From: Saprospiraceae bacterium
Lineage (GTDB): Bacteria > Bacteroidota > Bacteroidia > Chitinophagales > Saprospiraceae
Assembly (NCBI GenBank): GCA_016708265.1
Contig: JADJGA010000004.1
Location: 496,001 to 560,000, forward strand
Reading direction: 5' to 3'
Length of the DNA stretch: 64,000 nt
The notes beneath the pieces were generated by a model that ran no database searches, was not told where the DNA came from, and was given only the letters and a program-made list of their open reading frames with translations. Below are positions 61,201 through 64,000 of the stretch, one piece after another (the first letter of the stretch is position 1; the number at the start of each line of letters is the position of its first letter). The position numbers and the translations under genes are program-made.

Positions 61201-64000
61201 AACAGGTGTAGTACCTACAGGGAATGCTGTTCCGCTTGCCTGACTAACATTGAACAATGGTTTGCGAGTGAGGCTTGTATTATCAATTGCAAGTTTGTCT
61301 GCAGCCACAAATGTGAACCACATATAACGGTTTCCTCCTATTACCGATGCTATCAGGTCACCCGGATCTGAACGGGTTTCAGTGAATAGCAGTGTTCCTC
61401 CGTCATTGTACAGATTACAGTCAACTGCCAGAACACCTCCGTTATTTCTGAATTTCCATTCCAGTTTATACCAGCCTGTAGTTGTCACATCATAATGATT
61501 TGGTAATGAAGACAGATCATTCCGTCTTGCAAAAGTTGTTCCATTATCTGCTGCAACAACTATTTTTCCAGGCGATCCTGCCGCATGGAATATAAAGTCT
61601 CTCCTGTGATTACCGGCCTGATCATTAACTGCCGTTGAAACATCCCATCCATAAGTGCTGTTAGCCACTTTTGGATCATCAATATCAAAGTAAACATCAA
61701 CTGAGCTTGTAAATCCGTTTCCGAATGAACCTGCTATCGCATTGTATCCTCCAAGCCTGCTGAATATCCCACTGTAGTCATAGGGAGCTGATGGCAGAAG
61801 TATTGAGTTGACAAGGCCATGTGCGTTTCCTGATCTCGAAGCAATACCATCTGTTCCGCTTGACACTCTCGCTATCTGGCTGCTGTATTCATTCCAGTCA
61901 ACAGATGGCTGGTCAGTATATCTTCCGCTTACCCATAATGGATTTTCAAACCCCTGGAAGAATCCAAAATCTGCAGCATCAGGTATGAAATTTACAAGTG
62001 CGCTGCATTGTCCCGCATCATTAACTACTGTGATATCTGCAGGACAGACAGCAACAGGATCATCTGCATCGACAACAGAAATAGTTTGCAGACAGGTATT
62101 GAAATTTCCCAATTCATCAGTTGCTTTCCATGTTCTTGATATTAGCCCTGTTGCATTGCATAAATTCAATGCTGATCTGTTATCTGTGTATGTAATTGTA
62201 ATTGTACCATTACAGTTATCTGTAGCTGTTGCATAACCTGTTGCAAAAGGATCTTTCTCATTATGCTGATTAACAATAACATTTGCAGGACATGATATCT
62301 GAGGTACTGTGTTATCATTTACTGTAACAGTAAAGCTGCAGGTACTGATTCCACAAGCATTTGATGATGTAACATGAACAGTAGTTATTCCACCTGGAAA
62401 TACATAAGGTGATGTGATCACTGTAGAACCAATCTTGTATGTGATAACTGGCAAAGGTACCGTCAGTGTAAAGGTGGTCAAATCTCCAGCTATATCAATT
62501 CCAGAATCGTATTGTCCGTTACCATTGACATCATAGTACGGCGTTGTGATAAACTTGATCGTCTGTACAACTCCTGTATGATTCTCCGGTGATATCGTCT
62601 GAGGACCAGCTGCTACTGCCATAGTAAATGTTACATCAACTGTTGCTGATGGTATATTCGGCAATGTACTTATGTATTGTGTCTGTATCCTCAATGTCCC
62701 GCATGCATCTGCTAAGGTTGATGTCAAACTTGGTATACTCGTCGTCAGTTCCTCATGTGAACATGCCGTGCGTGTATATGTGCCTCCACTTACCATCACC
62801 TGACTGTATCCATCCGGCGCTGTCACCGTATTCGAAATGAAAGGTTTTGATTGTACTTCAACAGTCCTGACAACAGGAATTGCTGCATTTCCACTTGCAT
62901 CTATCACATTGTAAGTAACAGTGTAAGTACCTGCAATTGATGTATTAACTGTACTTAAAGGGATTATACTAATTGAAATATCTCCATCGCAATTGTCAAG
63001 AGCAGTTGCTCCTGCATCTGAATATGTTTCACCCTGACAAATATAAACTGGTGTAGTACCTACCATCGTGATCACAGGTAAAGTATTATCACTAACAGTA
63101 ATAGTCTGTGCTACAACTGTACTATTTCCACAGCCATCAGTAACCTTGTATTTTCTTATAATACGATATGGATCGGTTGCTGATCCTGCTCCTCCGTTAT
63201 TTGCATCATTAAAATGTGTAACTATAAGCGGTGCTGCCAGTTGCTCTACCTCAGCAGGTGAAAGAGCCCTGTTGTAATACTTTATTTCATCAACTGTCCC
63301 CCTCAGCCATTCACTATATGGAGGACCACCAACATTAATTATACTGTTTACGGAAGGATCCATATTTGGGAAAACTCCGGATTTTAACTCTCCATCAATA
63401 TAAACTCCAACTCCATCAACCATTGCAATGTGATGCCAAGCCCCGGTTTGGAATGCACCCAAATAGGTGCCGCAAGCTTCCCACTGATCCAGATGTTCTC
63501 CAATACATGGGCTTGGATAAGCTCTGAAAATTTTCTGAGTTGCATGGTCTGTTACATAAACCCAGGCTGACAGAGATGCAGTACTAAGATTCAAGTTTGG
63601 CAAAGTGAAATATGAACCAGAAATAAAATTAGTAGCCCCCTGTCCTACTTTACCTCCTGTAAAGGTCAATCCTGACCCAATAACTGATGCATGATGCCCA
63701 TTGCTTGAAACATCATTAAAGTTACCGTCAAGTGGCCAGTATGCAACATAATCTGTTGGACCGCTAATTGATGGACAATTATCCGCTTCATCAATAACTA
63801 CCGCCGGATCCGGTGCAGGTATTTGACTGAAACACTGCAATGTCAGTGGTGCAGGATTGCTTGCTGTCGGTGCTGTCTGATCCTTTCCAGAATGGCTATA
63901 TGACTGATCAGCCAGTGGATTCAGACATGCATCAAATACAGTGTATGTATAGGTAACCGTCCAGTTGCAATTCGTTCCGCTTACTGTTGTGTTTGACCAT
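55234..64000 (-). CDS. giant secreted repeat protein 2 (5' end outside window)
   Basis: The frame stays open to the right edge, so only the last 2,900 residues or so are seen. In translation order there is an HYR end, then a LamG/concanavalin-like domain (YWPLDGNFNDVSSNGHHA, then WVYVTDHATQKIF, HHIAMVDGVGVYIDG). A DUF5011/HYR-like domain follows (GETYSDAGATALDNCDGD). Next is a domain with the Ca-loop-like DVNGNGQYDSGID, then HYR domains, one split by a jelly-roll-like insert of about 230 aa (FQGFENPLWVSG). Six 166-aa units follow, then a second copy of the HYR-plus-insert block, Ig-like parts and the DIRVRW C-terminal domain. No T9SS signature is visible at the end. Probably a surface adhesin or matrix protein. 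Confidence 0.88.
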   Translation of the reverse strand, partial: WSNTTVSGTNCNWTVTYTYTVFDACLNPLADQSYSHSGKDQTAPTASNPAPLTLQCFSQIPAPDPAVVIDEADNCPSISGPTDYVAYWPLDGNFNDVSSNGHHASVIGSGLTFTGGKVGQGATNFISGSYFTLPNLNLSTASLSAWVYVTDHATQKIFRAYPSPCIGEHLDQWEACGTYLGAFQTGAWHHIAMVDGVGVYIDGELKSGVFPNMDPSVNSIINVGGPPYSEWLRGTVDEIKYYNRALSPAEVEQLAAPLIVTHFNDANNGGAGSATDPYRIIRKYKVTDGCGNSTVVAQTITVSDNTLPVITMVGTTPVYICQGETYSDAGATALDNCDGDISISIIPLSTVNTSIAGTYTVTYNVIDASGNAAIPVVRTVEVQSKPFISNTVTAPDGYSQVMVSGGTYTRTACSHEELTTSIPSLTSTLADACGTLRIQTQYISTLPNIPSATVDVTFTMAVAAGPQTISPENHTGVVQTIKFITTPYYDVNGNGQYDSGIDIAGDLTTFTLTVPLPVITYKIGSTVITSPYVFPGGITTVHVTSSNACGISTCSFTVTVNDNTVPQISCPANVIVNQHNEKDPFATGYATATDNCNGTITITYTDNRSALNLCNATGLISRTWKATDELGNFNTCLQTISVVDADDPVAVCPADITVVNDAGQCSALVNFIPDAADFGFFQGFENPLWVSGRYTDQPSVDWNEYSSQIARVSSGTDGIASRSGNAHGLVNSILLPSAPYDYSGIFSRLGGYNAIAGSFGNGFTSSVDVYFDIDDPKVANSTYGWDVSTAVNDQAGNHRRDFIFHAAGSPGKIVVAADNGTTFARRNDLSSLPNHYDVTTTGWYKLEWKFRNNGGVLAVDCNLYNDGGTLLFTETRSDPGDLIASVIGGNRYMWFTFVAADKLAIDNTSLTRKPLFNVSQASGTAFPVGTTPVTVTATDACNKTGNCSFNVTVNDTEIPVITLLGTSPVYVCQGSSYADAGATAADNCGDLTLQIVPSSTVNTSIPATYTVTYNVVDGSGNSALPVIRTVIVNAKPVVSTVTLQTNTTGVSPWTGVNGDLSTGYEMCIDPLMPFHYLDIDALTANVALKQNALNGFKLDQTSLPANWLAYWSAKGVVSGAGGWQGFMWNIINGTAPIFYINYTGTDYQLIDGLTYQMGGGLTPLRITGDYPEWNYKYTGTVESAEGCISSFFDVFMEMNSAPVVSAVTLQTNTTGVSPWTSVNGDLSTGYEMCIDPLMPFHYLDIDALTANVALKQNALNGFKLDQTSLPANWLAYWSAKGVVSGAGGWQGVMWNIINGTAPIFYINYTGTDYQLIDGLTYQMGGGLTPLRITGDYPEWNYKYTGTVESAEGCISSFFDVFMEMNSAPVVSAVTLQTNTTGVSPWTAVNGDLATGYEMCIDPLIPFHYLDIDALTANVALKQNALNGFKLDQTSLPANWLAYWSAKGVVSGAGGWQGFMWNIIKGTAPIFYINYTGTDYQLIDGLTYQMGGGLTPLRITGDYPEWNYKYTGTVESAEGCISSFFDVFMEMNSAPVVSAVTLQTNTTGVSPWTAVNGDITTGYEMCIDPLIPFHYLDIDALTANVALKQNVLNGFKLDQASLPANWLAYWSAKGVVSGAGGWQGFMWNIIKGTAPIFYINYTGTDYQLIDGLTYQMGGGLTPLRITGDYPEWNYKYTGNVESAEGCISSFFDVFMELNSAPVVSAVTLQTNTTGVSPWTAVNGDLSTGYEMCIDPLIPFHYLDINTLTANVALKQNVLNGFKLDQTSLPANWLTYWSAKGVVSGAGGWQGFMWNIIKGTAPIFYINYTGTDYQLIDGLTYQMGGGLTPLRITGDYPEWNYKYTGNVESAEGCISSFFDVFMEMNSAPVVSAVTLQTNTTGVSPWTAVNGDLSTGYEMCIDPLIPFHYLDIDALTANVALKQNVLNGFKLDQTSLPANWLAYWSAKGVVSGAGGWQGFMWNIIKGTAPIFYINYTGTDYQLIDGLTYQMGGGLTPLRITGDYPEWNYKYTGNVESAEGCVSSFFDVFMELNSVPVVTCPSNIVVNNDPGICGASVAFAATSSGIPLPVITYKIGTTVITSPYVFQGGITTVDVTAVNACGMSTCSFTVTVNDITVPVITCPADVIVNQHNEKDPFATGTASATDNCTGAIAITYTDDRSGLNLCNATGNILRTWKATDFAGNYMTCIQTITVQDVDDPVADCPSDITVPNDLGICGATVNYVTDATDFGHFQGFENPSWVSGSYPEAPSVDWNEYNSRIARVTSGTDGIVSGSGAAHGVINSTVIPTAPDDYTGIFSRIGGYDNAFGRGFISSVDVYFDLGDPKVANSTYGWDVSTAVNNQAGGHRRDFIFHAAGEPGKIIIAADNGTTFERRNDLSAVNHYDVTVSGWYRMEWVFRNDGGILAVDCNLYNSSGTLLWTETRSDATDLIASVIGGNRYMWFTFVAADKLAIDNTSLTRKPLFTASHASGSVFSKGTTPVTITATDACGRVGNCGFNVTVNDTELPVITCKNDQTRQANTSGCVYTVIGDEFDPVSYNDNCAGSTVINSYNNTNTLAGAVFNTGTTPVTWTVTDASGNIKTCSFNIIIAESQLQVFDVTGGGTACANEQGVLVGLSDSEAGVNYQLYFNGNATGNIVAGTGDPLSFGYQNVAGTYNVKAVHSVTGCPEVPMNSGVIVIINPVPDATISGTATVVQNSSSTATVTFTGSGGSTPYTFMYHVNGGPVQSVTTLAGNSSTTVAQSNAQVGTFVYSLLSVTDDNGCIKAFSMPYPTAIITIIPASGNPDIRVRWHVPFNGTFIPGQTKDAVVRLNETGGHATNGTIQIFIPKIAGYILDFDETQTVATNPNVVVGNSTDGWTSFTYPNGALLLTTNNSIPALSEFKVAIKLTANSSMNSSILKVILLPGSGGDVNVGNNSSNINITTL
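56620..57812 (-). repeat. HYR-plus-insert block, copy B
   Basis: About 400 aa starting PLPVITYKIGTTVITSPYVF and ending RKPLF repeat the block at 61255-62458. Shared marks are VNQHNEKDPFATG, LCNATG, FGHFQGFENPSWVSG, DWNEY, STYGWDVSTAV, RRDFIFHAAG, NRYMWFTFVAADKLAID. The insert sits inside an HYR domain whose start is VADCPSDITV and whose end is FSKGTTPVTITATDACG. Confidence 0.9.
57905..60891 (-). repeat. six tandem 498-bp units encoding a 166-aa domain
   Basis: Six copies follow each other with exact 498-bp spacing (ATCTCCG marks at 58333, 58831, 59329). Each starts VVSAVTLQTNTTGVSPWT, then NGDLSTGYEMCIDPL, PFHYLDIDALTANVALKQN, GFKLDQTSLPANWLAYWSAKG, GAGGWQG, MWNII, GTAPIFYINYTGTDYQLIDGLTYQMGGG, and ends GDYPEWNYKYTG, ESAEGCISSFFDVFMEMNSAP. 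Differences between copies are few, partly synonymous. Two Cys (near 31 and 151) may bridge. I do not recognise the family. Confidence 0.95.
61255..62458 (-). repeat. HYR-plus-insert block, copy A
   Basis: N-proximal copy of the 400-aa block repeated at 56620-57812. The copies are clearly homologous but diverged at many sites (for example FGFFQGFENPLWVSG against FGHFQGFENPSWVSG), so the duplication is older than the 498-bp array lying between them. Confidence 0.9.

Noticed and set aside
61808..62236. Open frame of 142 codons on the plus strand opposite giant gene 2
   Set aside because: Antisense shadow of the repeat protein; composition follows the complementary codons.

Overview
The window reads as one contig from a low-GC member of the Bacteroidota. 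The evidence is type IX secretion (T9SS) sorting domains, TAnnTTTG-type promoter elements with little Shine-Dalgarno signal, Bacteroidota-specific families (DUF4296, DUF5683) and giant HYR/PKD-like/SprB repeat proteins. I cannot name genus or species. Many putative starts were moved inward to the first ATG that fits the protein family.

Left part (1-20 kb) is mostly housekeeping: a YfcE-type phosphoesterase, tilS, sixA, a homoserine/threonine cluster (a Cys/Met-type PLP enzyme, thrC, and a phosphoglycerate-mutase-like protein that is probably the missing homoserine kinase), two small redox/thioesterase genes, an RRM protein, asnA, a PolB-like exonuclease, a penicillin-acylase gene with two compensating frameshifts, yaaA, a tRNA-Arg(TCG), glmM and parAB. 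The glmM/parA intergenic region carries two divergent TACCTTTG promoter boxes.

The middle (20-37 kb) holds a DUF1800-DUF1501-T9SS trio of exported proteins, a single-chain retropepsin-like protease with PDZ, coaX and ppk1, a 2'-5' RNA ligase-like gene with scpA, and a group that looks like envelope lipid or glycan metabolism (SDR, GtrA, PAP2, GT39/83).

The right part (37-64 kb) is the accessory region. It contains a two-gene cassette present twice in the same orientation. Each cassette has a giant secreted repeat protein (about 4,820 aa in copy 1; more than 2,900 aa and running off the window in copy 2) followed about 85 bp later by a 342-aa T9SS type A protein. Both giants end in a nearly identical domain of about 140 aa and lack a recognisable T9SS C-terminal signal, while both small partners have one. 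The intercistronic gap of both copies contains a long hairpin whose stem has a compensatory base-pair change. This makes the cassette the best candidate here for an undescribed system: a giant adhesin-like protein with a dedicated T9SS partner. Copy 1 contains an array of about eight near-identical 252-bp units with four small indels whose net effect is in frame. Copy 2 contains six near-identical 498-bp units encoding a 166-aa domain I do not recognise. All functional claims rest on motif reading, without database searches.
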